Counted from the first letter of the stretch, positions 51,706 to 60,728 are shown. The stretch: 64,000 nt of DNA from DASXKD01 sp963734725 (GCA_963734725.1 CAVTIX010000021.1:186001-250000), one strand, 5' to 3'. Numbers and translations: made by a program. Notes: generated from the sequence alone by a model not told the origin.

Positions 51706-51867
51706 CTAGCTTTTTACCACAGCATTGTCGGGCGTTTGAGCTGCCGAGGCCGCGATAATAGCCGCGATTCCGATCACTACAACCGTGCCTGCAATGATGC
51801 CCTCGACTCCCAGCGCCTGCCCTGGCAAAGCTACCGGCGCCGTAGCTGCGATATCTAGCGCTCGCAT
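51706..51867 (-). CDS. Small single-span membrane protein (53 residues)
   Basis: A 53-residue open frame: a short N-terminus, one hydrophobic span GIIAGTVVVIGIAAIIAASA near residues 23-42, and a polar tail ending NAVVKS. A GGGG-type ribosome binding site precedes the ATG at 51867. It lies 90 bases upstream of the GH79-like gene on the same strand. It is too short for a confident call and I recognise no homologue; codon use and the well-formed span support it. Confidence 0.4.
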   Translation of the reverse strand: MRALDIAATAPVALPGQALGVEGIIAGTVVVIGIAAIIAASAAQTPDNAVVKS

Positions 51868-52079
51868 GACATCCCCGGTCAACTCAGCAGGCTCCTATGC
51901 GGGCGAGCGGAGAGCGCAATCCGCAACCAACCTGACCTGATTATGACAGTGAATGAACACGCCGACAAGGGCGATGAATGGGAGTCCGATGCGGAGGGCG
52001 TTCGTCACCGGGGCCAGCGCCGGAATTTGCCGGGCGGCCTGCCTCCGGCTACCCCGCTGGCCTCCTCGCCGGCGCCGAG

Positions 52080-52388
52080 CTAGCCGCTGTAATGCTGGCG
52101 CAGCGCGTCCTGCTCGCTGTCGCTGAGCTGTTCGCCGCTTTCGACGTTAGGGGCGTTCTTGACCTGGTCCTTGGACACGGCCAGCACGACCAGCTCGCCG
52201 TCGAGCTTAGATCCGCGGACCGGCGCGAAGCTCTGCCGGGTGCCGAACAGGCCGGTCTCTACCAGCACCCACTGTGGCTGACCGGTCTGCTCGTCGAGGA
52301 ACATCTGGCTGATCTTGCCGATCCTGTTGCCCTCGGCATCGACCGCGGCGCGGTGGATGTAGTCCGGAGGGTCCTGCGAGGTGGTCAT
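52080..52388 (-). CDS. PRC-barrel domain protein
   Basis: A 102-residue protein with a single PRC-barrel: YIHRAAVDAEGNRIGKISQM, FLDEQTGQPQWVLVETGLFG, and SFAPVRGSKLDGELVVLAVS. The fold binds ligands or partner proteins in photosynthetic reaction centres and RNA processing; actinobacterial single-domain members are often stress-induced. It faces another, broken PRC-barrel gene divergently across 133 bases. Confidence 0.85.
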   Translation of the reverse strand: MTTSQDPPDYIHRAAVDAEGNRIGKISQMFLDEQTGQPQWVLVETGLFGTRQSFAPVRGSKLDGELVVLAVSKDQVKNAPNVESGEQLSDSEQDALRQHYSG

Positions 52389-52521
52389 GGCTGTCTCCCT
52401 TGTGCCGGTGCCGGGCGCGCGGGCGCCCGGCCTGCCTGGCAGCTACCAGGCAGGCCGGGCTACCCAGCGACGACAGCCACAAACAACGCTAAAGTCCAGG
52501 GGACGCGGAGGGAGGGCGGCT

Positions 52522-53186
52522 ATGCCCGAGGGGGTGCAGTTCAGGATCGGGGCTGAAGTCAGATGTGCCGGTGGTGAGGTCTGCGGGGAGATCAGGTACC
52601 TGGATGTCAGCCGGGACTCCCATACGCTCACGCATCTGGCGGTAGAGGAACGAGGCCGGCTGGGCTTGGCCGGCTGGTTCCCGTGGACGACGACCACGTG
52701 CACGTTGACCCGACGACGCACCAGATCGAATTCCTCGGCACGATGGCGCGTTTCAAGACGCTGGCGCCCTCCGATGTGACGACGTTCGTGACAGGCACTA
52801 AGGCTTGGGAGCGATACGGCGGCGAGCAGGTGGTCGACGCGCCCGAGTACGACCCCATGCCCGGCGAGCAGGTCGAGGGCACGTCGGTCCCGGGGTTCGA
52901 GCCAGTTGACACTTCCGATGTCGTCCCCGGCGGCGACGTGGAGATTGGCCGTCGTTACCCCGTCCATGCTGGCAGCCACGAATTCGGGCGCGTCCATGGC
53001 GTTGTCACCGACCTCGGCCACCACGTGACCCACGTGCTTCTCGGAGAGTGGCACCGGCTTCGCCACACGGAGGTGGCTGTCCCGTTCGGGGACCAGGACA
53101 CGATCGACGACGACGGTTTCCACTTGGGCATGAGCAAGCAGGAGATAGCGGACCTGCCGCCTCTCGGCGGTAATCAACACGGGTGA
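52522..53186 (+). pseudogene. Double PRC-barrel-like protein with a frameshift
   Basis: The first frame begins at the ATG at 52522 after a GGAGGG ribosome binding site (MPEGVQFRIGAEVRCAGGEV, TLTHLAVEERGRLGL) and runs into nonsense near 52675. The next frame carries LVPVDDDHVHVDPTTHQIEF, MARFKTLAPSDVTTFV, then a second barrel-like unit (YPVHAGSHEFGRVHGVVTDL, VTHVLLGEWHRLRHTEVAVP) to a TGA at 53186. Joined by a one-base shift near 52670-52680 it reads as one protein of about 220 residues. It is either a pseudogene or a sequencing error. Confidence 0.7.
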
Positions 53187-53190
53187 CGGG

Positions 53191-53709
53191 TTGCTGTCCC
53201 TGCGCTCCATGACCGAGGACGACCTCCCGGCCATGCAGGCGTGGCTGCGCCTGCGCCACGTGGCCCGCTGGTGGACACCACAGACCACGGCAGAGCAGGA
53301 GATCGCCAGGTACCGGCGCCGTATCAACGGGGCCAGCGCCCGGGCAACGGTCATGCTGACCGTCACCTGGGCCGGTGAGGCGATCGGCTGGTGCCAGTGG
53401 TACCGGTGGACGGACTATCCGGTCGAGGCGATGGCGATGGGCGCATGTGACGGTGAGCTGGGGATCGACTACGCCATCGGCGCACCGGCTTGGACGGCCC
53501 GCGGGGCAGGCACGATGCTGATCGCGGCGCTCGTGGTCGAGGCCCGCCGTGATCATCCCGGCGCCGGGGTATTGACAGCCCCTGATGCAGCCAACGCAGC
53601 GTCCCGGCGCGTGCTGGAGAAGAATGGCTTCGAACTGGCGGCAGTCCGGCCGGTTGCCACCGAGCCCACCGACACGCCGATGGCCATCTACCGGCTCGCC
53701 ACTATCTGA
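53191..53709 (+). CDS. GNAT-family acetyltransferase (AAC(6')-like)
   Basis: A 172-residue acetyltransferase: LSLRSMTEDDLPAMQAWLRL, then GIDYAIGAPAWTARGAGTML, and AANAASRRVLEKNGFELAAV. Sequence and size resemble AAC(6')-type and alanine-type N-acetyltransferases; resistance cannot be concluded. The start is a TTG at 53191, since the first beta strand begins right there. It lies four bases after the stop of the broken PRC gene. Confidence 0.8.
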   Translation: MLSLRSMTEDDLPAMQAWLRLRHVARWWTPQTTAEQEIARYRRRINGASARATVMLTVTWAGEAIGWCQWYRWTDYPVEAMAMGACDGELGIDYAIGAPAWTARGAGTMLIAALVVEARRDHPGAGVLTAPDAANAASRRVLEKNGFELAAVRPVATEPTDTPMAIYRLATI

Positions 53710-53870
53710 CGTGCCTGCTCTGCTGCCCGATCACGTAGGCGGAGGCCGCAAACCTCGGCTGGCTGTCGCCCGCGGAGGTGGTTACCTCTCACGTATCGGG
53801 GCGTGCCCTTGGCTCATCGGCCTGCCGGCTCGGGTTGCCGCCGCCGTTGCCGGGGAGAGAGCATACGGGG

Positions 53871-55445
53871 ATGCATTCTGCGCGGGTTGGCCGGGGACTG
53901 GTGGTGCTTGCCAGTGCCCTGGGCATGATCATCGCGCTGATGGCTGGTTGCGGTCCGCCATCGGGTCAGCCTGCTGGTGACCCGCCTTCATCTGATCCGA
54001 TCCCAGCGGGCATCCACAAGATCAAGCACGTGATCATCGTGATGCAGGAGAACCGCTCGTTCGACACCTACTTCGGAACCTACCCGGGCGCGGTGGGAAT
54101 CCCCATGCGGCAAGGCAAGCCGACGGTGTGCGTGCCGAAACCGGGAGGCGGCTGCGGCCGGCCGTACCACGTCATCCTCGACCGCAACTCAGGCGGCCCT
54201 CATGGCGTGGCGGACGCTGTCGTCGATGTGGACGGCGGGAAGATGGACGGGTTCATCAGACAGCGCTTTGCGGGCCGGGCTGGCTGCAAGCCTCCCGTCA
54301 CCCGAGCCTGCCGGATCCCGCGCACTCCCGATGTAATGGGCTACCACACCGCGGCGGAGATCCCCAACTACTGGGCCTACGCCAAGGGATTCGCCCTGGA
54401 TGACCACATGTTCGAGCCGGTCAGGTCATGGTCGCTCGCCGAGCATCTGGACATGGTCTCCGCCTGGTCGGCAAGGTGCCGGAACCGCTCGCCGATGAGC
54501 TGCCACAACGACATCTATCCCTATAAGTTGCCACCATTCGACCAGGCCGTGGAAGCAGAACTGGCCACTGGCACGACCACGATCGACCTGGCCTGGACCG
54601 ACATCACGTGGCTGTTGCATGCCCACCACATCAGCTGGGCCTATTACGTGCAGAAAGGCACCCAGCCGGACTGCCAGGACGACTCGGACATAACCTGCGC
54701 CCCGGTCAAGCAGGCGGCCCGCACACCGGGAATGTGGAATCCGCTGCCGCTGTTTGGCGACGTACAGCAAGACCACCAACTGCAGAACATCCGGGATCTC
54801 TCGGGTTATTTCGCCGCGGCTAAGGCGGGCACACTGCCTTCGGTGAGCTGGATCACGCCCTCGGGTCCCGACAGCGACCACCCACCCGCCAGCGTGCACC
54901 AGGCCCAGGCCTATGTCACGGCAGTCATCAACGCCGCCATGAAGAGCCCCGACTGGAACTCGACCGCCATCTTCCTGGCCTGGGACGACTGGGGCGGGTT
55001 CTACGACAACGTGGCGCCGCCCGAGGTCGACCAGAACGGCTATGGCCTGCGCGTGCCCGCGATCACCATCTCCCCGTACGCCCGGCAGGGGCACATCGAC
55101 CACCAGACCCTCAGCACCGACGCCTACCTGAAATTCATCGAAGATGACTTCCTGGGCGGCGCCCGGCTGGACCCGAAGACCGACGGGCGCCCCGACCCCA
55201 GGCCCGACGTCCGCGAGAATGCGCCGATCCTGGGCAACCTGGCTGCCGACTTCGACTTCACCCAGCCGCCCCGTCCACCGCTCCTGCTGCCCACCAACCC
55301 GCCCACCGACTCACCCAGAATCCCCCCCTACTTCATCGGGAAATCGGCTTGCCGGGGCTGCACTACTCCGCCACCGGCCCGCACGCCCCGGCACCGGCGC
55401 GGCCCGACGCTCAGCGCCCCGGAAGGACTACCCTCGGCCCACTGA
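53871..55445 (+). CDS. Phospholipase C-like phosphoesterase lipoprotein
   Basis: A 524-residue protein with a lipoprotein signal whose lipobox ends at C27 (LMAGC), so it is exported and anchored. The catalytic domain resembles bacterial phospholipase C / acid phosphatase enzymes: VIIVMQENRSFDTYFG, and AIFLAWDDWGGFYDNVAPPE with VPAITISPYARQGHIDHQ. These provide the metal and nucleophile segments. It cleaves phospholipid head groups or other phosphoesters outside the membrane. The C-terminus after about residue 470 is proline-rich. The ATG at 53871 was chosen to begin at the signal peptide. Confidence 0.85.
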   Translation: MHSARVGRGLVVLASALGMIIALMAGCGPPSGQPAGDPPSSDPIPAGIHKIKHVIIVMQENRSFDTYFGTYPGAVGIPMRQGKPTVCVPKPGGGCGRPYHVILDRNSGGPHGVADAVVDVDGGKMDGFIRQRFAGRAGCKPPVTRACRIPRTPDVMGYHTAAEIPNYWAYAKGFALDDHMFEPVRSWSLAEHLDMVSAWSARCRNRSPMSCHNDIYPYKLPPFDQAVEAELATGTTTIDLAWTDITWLLHAHHISWAYYVQKGTQPDCQDDSDITCAPVKQAARTPGMWNPLPLFGDVQQDHQLQNIRDLSGYFAAAKAGTLPSVSWITPSGPDSDHPPASVHQAQAYVTAVINAAMKSPDWNSTAIFLAWDDWGGFYDNVAPPEVDQNGYGLRVPAITISPYARQGHIDHQTLSTDAYLKFIEDDFLGGARLDPKTDGRPDPRPDVRENAPILGNLAADFDFTQPPRPPLLLPTNPPTDSPRIPPYFIGKSACRGCTTPPPARTPRHRRGPTLSAPEGLPSAH

Positions 55446-55493
55446 TCCTGCTCAAACCGACTGGTCACGGCTTCCCAGCAGGATCAGCCCGCG

Positions 55494-55685
55494 GTGCTGG
55501 TGGCCGTGCTACTCGCGTTGGCTGGGTGTGCCCACGCTCCACCCGCACATCGACCGATGTGTTACAGCGTCACCATCTGCGAGCTGGCATCCGGCCGCGC
55601 AGTCCCTGCTGTCAATGCTCCACCCACCGCGGCGCCCTCGCCTTCCAGCGCGCGGACGTACCGCAGTCGTGACCGATGCGCTTAA
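55494..55685 (+). CDS. Short lipoprotein-like open frame (doubtful)
   Basis: A 63-residue open frame from a GTG at 55494. It starts with a hydrophobic stretch ending in a lipobox-like LALAGC and continues with a short proline/serine-rich tail. There is no positively charged n-region and no clear ribosome binding site, so this may be a fortuitous frame. Nothing else is recognised in 55446-55872. Confidence 0.2.
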   Translation: MLVAVLLALAGCAHAPPAHRPMCYSVTICELASGRAVPAVNAPPTAAPSPSSARTYRSRDRCA

Positions 55686-55837
55686 TGGCAAGAGGCTGGG
55701 GTTGTGTATTCGCTGGTCAACGGCACGAGGTTTACTGGCGCTGCCGTCGCCAGGCGAAATGCAGTAGTGCAGTATTAACTGCATCGGCCGCGGCCTTCTC
55801 ATCCCGAAGCCAAGCACCGGCGACGCTGTCACGTATC

Positions 55838-55866
55838 TCGACATATGTCGGCTACCGATGTAGGCT
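55838..55866 (+). promoter_or_regulatory. Leaderless-type promoter with overlapping palindrome before the second padR gene
   Basis: A -35 box TCGACA (55838-55843) and a -10 box TAGGCT (55861-55866) are 17 bases apart, and the GTG start at 55873 follows six bases later. A perfect palindrome CGACATATGTCG (55839-55850) overlaps the -35 box. The layout mirrors the first PadR promoter. No Shine-Dalgarno sequence is seen. Confidence 0.6.
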
Positions 55867-55872
55867 CAGAGC

Positions 55873-56199
55873 GTGAAGCTGACCGGGCCACTGGAACGCG
55901 TGCTCAGAGTGCTGCTCGCCGACACAGCCGCGCCGCACTATGGCTACGACCTGATGAGGTCTGCCCGGGTGCCCAGCGGCACTCTTTACCCCATGCTGGC
56001 CCGCCTGCACCAGCAGGGCCTGGTCGAGTCTGAGTGGGAGCCCCAGCAGGACGATGCGGGCGGGCGTCCGCCGCGCAAGTACTACCGGCTGACGGGTGAG
56101 GGTATTCGCATCACTCGCCTGGAGCTTGCGAAGGCACGCCCGCCGGTGCGCAGCGCCCGGCGCGGCGGGGCTCAGCCGGTGCCAGGGAGCGCGCGATGA
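55873..56199 (+). CDS. PadR-family transcriptional regulator
   Basis: A 108-residue PadR protein with a shorter dimerisation tail than the first one: ERVLRVLLADTAAPHYGYDL, RVPSGTLYPMLARLHQQGLV, and RPPRKYYRLTGEGIRITRLE. It lacks the long effector loop of some PadR proteins. The GTG start is defined by the promoter. The stop overlaps the next gene by four bases (ATGA), implying co-translation. The ligand is unknown. Confidence 0.87.
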   Translation: MKLTGPLERVLRVLLADTAAPHYGYDLMRSARVPSGTLYPMLARLHQQGLVESEWEPQQDDAGGRPPRKYYRLTGEGIRITRLELAKARPPVRSARRGGAQPVPGSAR

Positions 56200-56789
56200 G
56201 CGTGGTACCGCTGGCGCGGCAGCTCGCTGAGCACCGCATCCGCAGGGCCTGCCGACGGCTTCCCGAAGACATGCGAGAGGAGTGCTACCGGGAGTGGGCG
56301 GCGGAGATTCCGGCCATCCTGGGCGATCCGGGTGGTGGCCGCGGATTCGTGCGCGCCGGCCGTGCGCTCAGCTATTCGGCCGGCATCTCCAGGGCCACTC
56401 GGCGGCTGCGCCGCGTCAGCGGTGGAGATGCCCGGCCCGCTCCGGCGGCGCGCTGGCGAGACGGCGCCCCGGCAGCCGCTCCCCGGGGTCTGGCCTACCG
56501 CGCAACGGTCGGGGTGGGCATCTGGCTGGTCATCGTCCTGGTCGTTGTGGCGGTCATCCGCGGGCTGCAGCCGGACAGCCTGTGGCAGGTCTTCCCGGGC
56601 CTGCTGGCCGCCGCTGGGTTCGTCGCCTTCTGCCTGACCGACCTGGCCTGCGCTGCCCAGGTCCGCTACCTGCCCAAGTGGGGCTGGGCGTTCGCCTGTA
56701 TCCTCTCGATCCCCCTCGGCGGCATCATGTACTTCAGCGTCGGGCGGGGCCGGTCAGTTGCGCCAGACCGGCTGCCCCATCGCCCGTGA
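56196..56789 (+). CDS. Membrane protein coupled to PadR, HAAS-like N-terminus
   Basis: A 197-residue protein. The N-terminal soluble helical part RRLPEDMREECYREWAAEIP resembles the helical segment of the other PadR-coupled membrane protein (11452-12615). Three transmembrane helices follow (VGIWLVIVLVVVAVI, VFPGLLAAAGFVAFCL, WAFACILSIPLGGIMYF). The last segment resembles the short membrane domain found in PLDc_N-type proteins. It is the likely effector of the second PadR module. The function is unknown. Confidence 0.7.
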   Translation: MSVVPLARQLAEHRIRRACRRLPEDMREECYREWAAEIPAILGDPGGGRGFVRAGRALSYSAGISRATRRLRRVSGGDARPAPAARWRDGAPAAAPRGLAYRATVGVGIWLVIVLVVVAVIRGLQPDSLWQVFPGLLAAAGFVAFCLTDLACAAQVRYLPKWGWAFACILSIPLGGIMYFSVGRGRSVAPDRLPHRP

Positions 56790-57196
56790 CCGAACGGCGC
56801 ATCCCAGTCGTGCCGCTCATTCAGCGCTGTCAGACCGCGCCGGTGGCCCGGGCTGCCGGGCCCACGGCCTTATCTTCGCCGTCCGGGCGCCCCAGGGCGA
56901 TCGTGAGCACGTGGTCGGCACGCTCAAAGCCGAATTCGTGCCGGGCCGACGATGCTCCGTGTAGTGGCAGCTGGCCGTCAGATTGCCGCGACTGCGGATC
57001 TGGTTGACACTAGCGGTATGGCCATCGCCTTGGCGGTCACTGACAGCCATGGCACTGGATCACAGGCTGAGTCCCTGCCCGGCGCCATGCGGTCTGATCG
57101 CTCTCATCCCCGCAACAAACCCCGCGACGCCTTGCCCAGCCCACAGTGGACGGCGCACTGGAACTGTCTGGGCGTCACAACTCTCGCGTGGGCGTC
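56790..57196. other. Intergenic region without a recognisable gene
   Basis: About 400 bases. A minus-strand frame (ending HVLTIALGRPDGEDKAVGPA) has coding-like composition but no start, ribosome binding site or homologue I recognise. TTGACA at 57006-57011 is a fair -35 box for the regulator downstream, without a convincing -10 box. Confidence 0.4.
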
Positions 57197-58864
57197 ATGA
57201 GGACTGAGCCCGAGCTCGACGTCGTGGATCCCCTGGCAGCGGGACGCGAAGCGCTTGGCCGGGGGGAATGGGAGCAGGCCCTGGCGTACTTCGAGGCCGC
57301 TACCGAACGAAACCACAGCGCCGAGGCGACCGAGGCTCTCGCCATGGCGGCCTGGTGGCTCGACAACGCGCAGCTCGCGATCGAGTCGCGCGAGCACGCA
57401 TACCGCCTTTACCGTGAACGCGGCGACGCGGCTGCCGCCGCGCGGATGGCCATTTGGCTCGGCTGGGACTCTCTCGCCTTTCGCGGCGAATCGGCTGTCG
57501 CACGCGGCTGGCTGCAACGGGCTCACCGCCTGCTCGAGGGACTCGACCCCGTGCCGGAACACGGCTGGCTCGCGCTCCGCGAGGGCGAATTCGCCTTCCT
57601 TCTTGAGAACGACATTGCGGCCACGAGGCGCTTCGCCCAGCGAGCGCGGTCGATCGGGACCGCGCTGGCTGTACCCGACATCGAGTTCTCAGCCCTCGGC
57701 CTGGAGGGTCTCGCGCTGGCAAGTCAGGGAAACATTGCTGACGGGATCCGCCTGCTGGACGAGGCCTCGGCTGCGGCCATGGCCGGTGAGATGTCAGAGC
57801 TATGGGCAGCCGGACGCACCTGCTGTTACATGATCACCGCCTGCGAGCGTGTGCGGGATATCGAGCGCGCGTATCAGTGGTCGCAGCGAATGCTTGAGTT
57901 CGCTAAGCGGTGGCGGATCCTGGATCTCTTCGCCGTCTGCCGGGCGCACTACGGGGCGATTCTCGTCCTGCGCGGCACCTGGGAGGAGGCCGATGCCGCA
58001 TTCGAGACGGCGCTTCAGGAGCTTCGGGCCAGTCGCCCTGGCATCGCGTTTGAGGCTCTGGTCCGCCGCGGAGACCTTCGGCGGCGCCAGGGGCGGTTCG
58101 AGGAAGCGGCCGAGCTGTTCCGCCAGGTCGAGTTCCACCCCTACGCCCAGCTCGGGCTCGCGCATGTCGCATTCGATATGGGGGACATGGCCCTTGCGGC
58201 GGATCGTGTGACGAGATTCTTGCGGAAGCTCGGCCCGGAGAACCGGCTCCAGCGCGCGGCCGGGCTCGACCTGTACGCTCGCGTGCTCGTCGCACTGGGC
58301 GAGACGGAACGAGCGAGGAACGCGCAGGATGAACTGCAGGGCGTCGTAGCGGAGGTGGGCAGCGACTCGCTGCGTGCCTCGGCGCTTGCGGTCGAGGGCC
58401 TCGTGGCGGAGGCCGAAGGCGACCTGGATACGGCACGCTCGCGCATGGAGGACGCCATCGACCTGTTCCACCAGTGCGGTGACCCGTTTGAGACAGCGCG
58501 GTCCCGGCTCGACCTGGCGCGAGTACTTGCCGCGCTCGGGCGCAGCGACCCAGCCGCCGAACAGGCTCGCCTGGCCCGTGAGGCGCTAGCCAGAATGCAG
58601 GGGGAGCGCGAGGCCCAGCGTGCAGGCGCCCTCTTGAATGAACTTGACGACCCGGCGTCAGCCAAAGCCACGTCGGCGCTGACGCCTCGCGAACTCGAGG
58701 TGCTCAAGCTCGTCGCGCAAGGGCTGAGCAACACGGAAATCGCTCAGCGGCTCGTCCTGAGTGAGCACACCGTGCACCGGCACCTGGCCAACATCCTGCG
58801 GAAGCTCGATCTCTCCTCGCGCGCCGCGGCCGCGGCCTGGGGTACGCGCGAGGGCCTCATCTGA
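57197..58864 (+). CDS. TPR-containing LuxR-family regulator without an N-terminal ATPase
   Basis: A protein of about 555 residues. Residues 15-480 are a run of helical TPR-like repeats (RGEWEQALAYFEAATERNHS, LRGTWEEADAAFETALQELR, GDLDTARSRMEDAIDLFHQC). The last 60 residues are a LuxR helix-turn-helix (LTPRELEVLKLVAQGLSNTE, LSEHTVHRHLANILRKLDLS). There is no P-loop, unlike LAL-type regulators, so it probably senses a protein or peptide through the repeats. An ATG at 57197 or a GTG at 57146 could start it. The next gene is a peroxiredoxin on the same strand. Confidence 0.85.
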   Translation: MRTEPELDVVDPLAAGREALGRGEWEQALAYFEAATERNHSAEATEALAMAAWWLDNAQLAIESREHAYRLYRERGDAAAAARMAIWLGWDSLAFRGESAVARGWLQRAHRLLEGLDPVPEHGWLALREGEFAFLLENDIAATRRFAQRARSIGTALAVPDIEFSALGLEGLALASQGNIADGIRLLDEASAAAMAGEMSELWAAGRTCCYMITACERVRDIERAYQWSQRMLEFAKRWRILDLFAVCRAHYGAILVLRGTWEEADAAFETALQELRASRPGIAFEALVRRGDLRRRQGRFEEAAELFRQVEFHPYAQLGLAHVAFDMGDMALAADRVTRFLRKLGPENRLQRAAGLDLYARVLVALGETERARNAQDELQGVVAEVGSDSLRASALAVEGLVAEAEGDLDTARSRMEDAIDLFHQCGDPFETARSRLDLARVLAALGRSDPAAEQARLAREALARMQGEREAQRAGALLNELDDPASAKATSALTPRELEVLKLVAQGLSNTEIAQRLVLSEHTVHRHLANILRKLDLSSRAAAAAWGTREGLI

Positions 58865-58943
58865 CCCCGGCGGCCTGCGGCGCGTGCGGGGTCCCTTTAA
58901 CTGCGGCCCCGGGCGCGCAGGCGCCACCGTCGCCACTCCGGGC

Positions 58944-58961
58944 ATGGCCCGATCGGGCCAT
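58944..58961. repeat. Perfect 18-base palindrome between the LuxR-type and peroxiredoxin genes
   Basis: ATGGCCCGATCGGGCCAT is a perfect palindrome, 84 bases after the regulator stop and about 100 before the peroxiredoxin start. GATGGCCC recurs 17 bases later. It could be an operator for the peroxiredoxin or part of a terminator; no T-run follows. Confidence 0.5.
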
Positions 58962-59062
58962 CCGCGCGACGACGCGAGATGGCCCTTCCGGGCGAAGCGA
59001 CGGCGCTGCAGTGGCTTGTACCACTAGAGAGTGTGGGCGATTACTGCGGGGAGGTAGGAACG

Positions 59063-59719
59063 ATGGGTCTCCAGCTCGGCGACACGGCGCCTGACTTTGT
59101 GGCACAGACGACCGAGGGAACGATCCGGTTCCACGAGTGGATCGGCGATGCGTGGGCGGTGTTGTTCTCGCACCCCAAGGACTTCACCCCGATATGCACC
59201 ACCGAGCTCGGCTCGGTCGCGAAACTGAGCCCTGAGTTCCAACGCCGGAACGTGAAGCTCATCGGCCTGTCGGTGGACTCGGTCGAGGATCACTACGCGT
59301 GGCTTGACGACATCGAGGAGACCCAGGGCACACGGCCGGACTACCCAATCATCGCCGACACTGACCTGAATGTGTCCAAGCTCTACGGGATGCTGGAAGC
59401 CGACGCTGAGGGTGACGCCGCGTCGCGCTGCGCGATGGACAACCGGACCGTTCGCAGCACCTTCGTGATAGACCCCAGCAAGAAGGTCAGGCTTATCACG
59501 ATGTATCCGATGCAGACCGGCCGCAACTTCACCGAGATGCTGCGGGCAATCGACTCGATCCAGCTCACGACCAGGCACCCGGTCGCGACGCCAGCAAGCT
59601 GGCAGCCGGGCGAGGACGTGATGCTGTCCCTGATGGTGTCCGACGGTAAGGCGAAGGAACTCTACGGCGATTTCAAGGCGCCCAAGCCCTACATCCGGAT
59701 CATCCCCCAGCCTGCGTGA
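59063..59719 (+). CDS. 1-Cys peroxiredoxin (Prx6-like)
   Basis: A 218-residue thiol peroxidase with the peroxidatic cysteine C45 in HPKDFTPICTTELG, preceded by the family threonine at 42, and a C-terminal extension after about residue 155 (PVATPASWQPGEDVML, DFKAPKPYIRIIPQ) typical of Prx6. No resolving cysteine is seen in the usual position, consistent with 1-Cys chemistry. It reduces peroxides in the cytosol. The ATG at 59063 follows a GGGGAGG ribosome binding site. The regulator upstream may control it. Confidence 0.9.
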   Translation: MGLQLGDTAPDFVAQTTEGTIRFHEWIGDAWAVLFSHPKDFTPICTTELGSVAKLSPEFQRRNVKLIGLSVDSVEDHYAWLDDIEETQGTRPDYPIIADTDLNVSKLYGMLEADAEGDAASRCAMDNRTVRSTFVIDPSKKVRLITMYPMQTGRNFTEMLRAIDSIQLTTRHPVATPASWQPGEDVMLSLMVSDGKAKELYGDFKAPKPYIRIIPQPA

Positions 59720-60083
59720 TTGCCGGGTCGTGGCATCGGCCGACGTCTGGCTGTTCCGCGCGCAGCCGAAGGTGAGCTGACAGGGCCTGCCTGTCTCGGC
59801 TGCGTCCTTGCGTGGCCGACCCGCAGGATAGCCAGGCCTGCTCGTTCTCCGAATAGCCGAGCGCCACGCAGGTCCACGGTGATCAGCCCGCCGCTGCTTA
59901 GCGGGTATCCCAGGGCAGCTCGGTCTCCCGCAGCATGCCTTGAGACGCTCGCTCATGGTGATGCGTGTGCGCGCGCTCGGACGGCTCGTGCCCCGTGTAT
60001 GCGCGATGACTTTCGCGGTCGTGGCGCGTCTTATCTGCGACATGCCGTTAGCCATGATGTCCTGGACAAGGGAGGGATGCCTT
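59720..60083. other. Intergenic region without a recognisable gene
   Basis: About 360 bases. Frames such as a minus-strand reading with GLITVDLRGARLFGERAGL were considered but have no family match. I see no tRNA, terminator or clear promoter. Confidence 0.4.
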
Positions 60084-60608
60084 ATGGAGATCACCAATCT
60101 GGGTAAGGCGGATGGGCTGCCGCCGGTGGATTGGGCCGTCGTTGCCGAGAAGCTCGATGCGGGGTCGGCGCCGGCTCCGGACGCGATGAACTCCCGCACG
60201 ACCTGGCTGTCCACCGTCAACCAGGACGGCAGCCCGCATGTGACCGCGGTCGGTGCCCTGTGGCTCGACGGCACGTTCTGGTTCCAGACCGGCGCGGGCA
60301 CCCGGAAGGGGCGCAACGTCGCGCGCGATCCGCGGTGTTCGATCGCGGTGTCGATCCGCGACGCGGACGTCGTCATCGAGGGTGACGCGGCGCGAGTGAC
60401 CGAGCCGGGCGCACTGGCGCGTATCGCGAAGGCGTGGGCGGACAACGGCTGGCCGGCCGAACCCGACGACAGCGGGCCGGGCATCACTGCCCCGTTCAAC
60501 GCACCGTCGCAAGGACCACCGCCGTGGAACGTGTACCGCATTGAGCCACGCTCGGCGATCGTGACCTTGGCAACGGAGCCAGGCGGCCTGACTCGCTTCC
60601 GGTTCTGA
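60084..60608 (+). CDS. Flavin/F420-dependent split-barrel (PNPOx-like) protein
   Basis: A 174-residue pyridoxamine-phosphate-oxidase-like split barrel: SRTTWLSTVNQDGSPHVTAV, GALWLDGTFWFQTGAGTRKG, VARDPRCSIAVSIRDADVVI, and a C-terminal WNVYRIEPRSAIVTLAT. These bind FMN or F420 and act as oxidoreductases; the sequence alone does not decide which. The ATG at 60084 follows GGAGGGA. It lies in its own transcription unit. Confidence 0.82.
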   Translation: MEITNLGKADGLPPVDWAVVAEKLDAGSAPAPDAMNSRTTWLSTVNQDGSPHVTAVGALWLDGTFWFQTGAGTRKGRNVARDPRCSIAVSIRDADVVIEGDAARVTEPGALARIAKAWADNGWPAEPDDSGPGITAPFNAPSQGPPPWNVYRIEPRSAIVTLATEPGGLTRFRF

Positions 60609-60728
60609 CGGTATCCCGCGGTGGTGCGGTGGTTTGCCCTGGGTTAGCGTGGCTTGACTGGGGCGGGCGATTGGCCGGCGCCGGTGCGTGGTGGCCTGGC
60701 GTGCGTGGTGATGTTTCGGGGGACGGGT

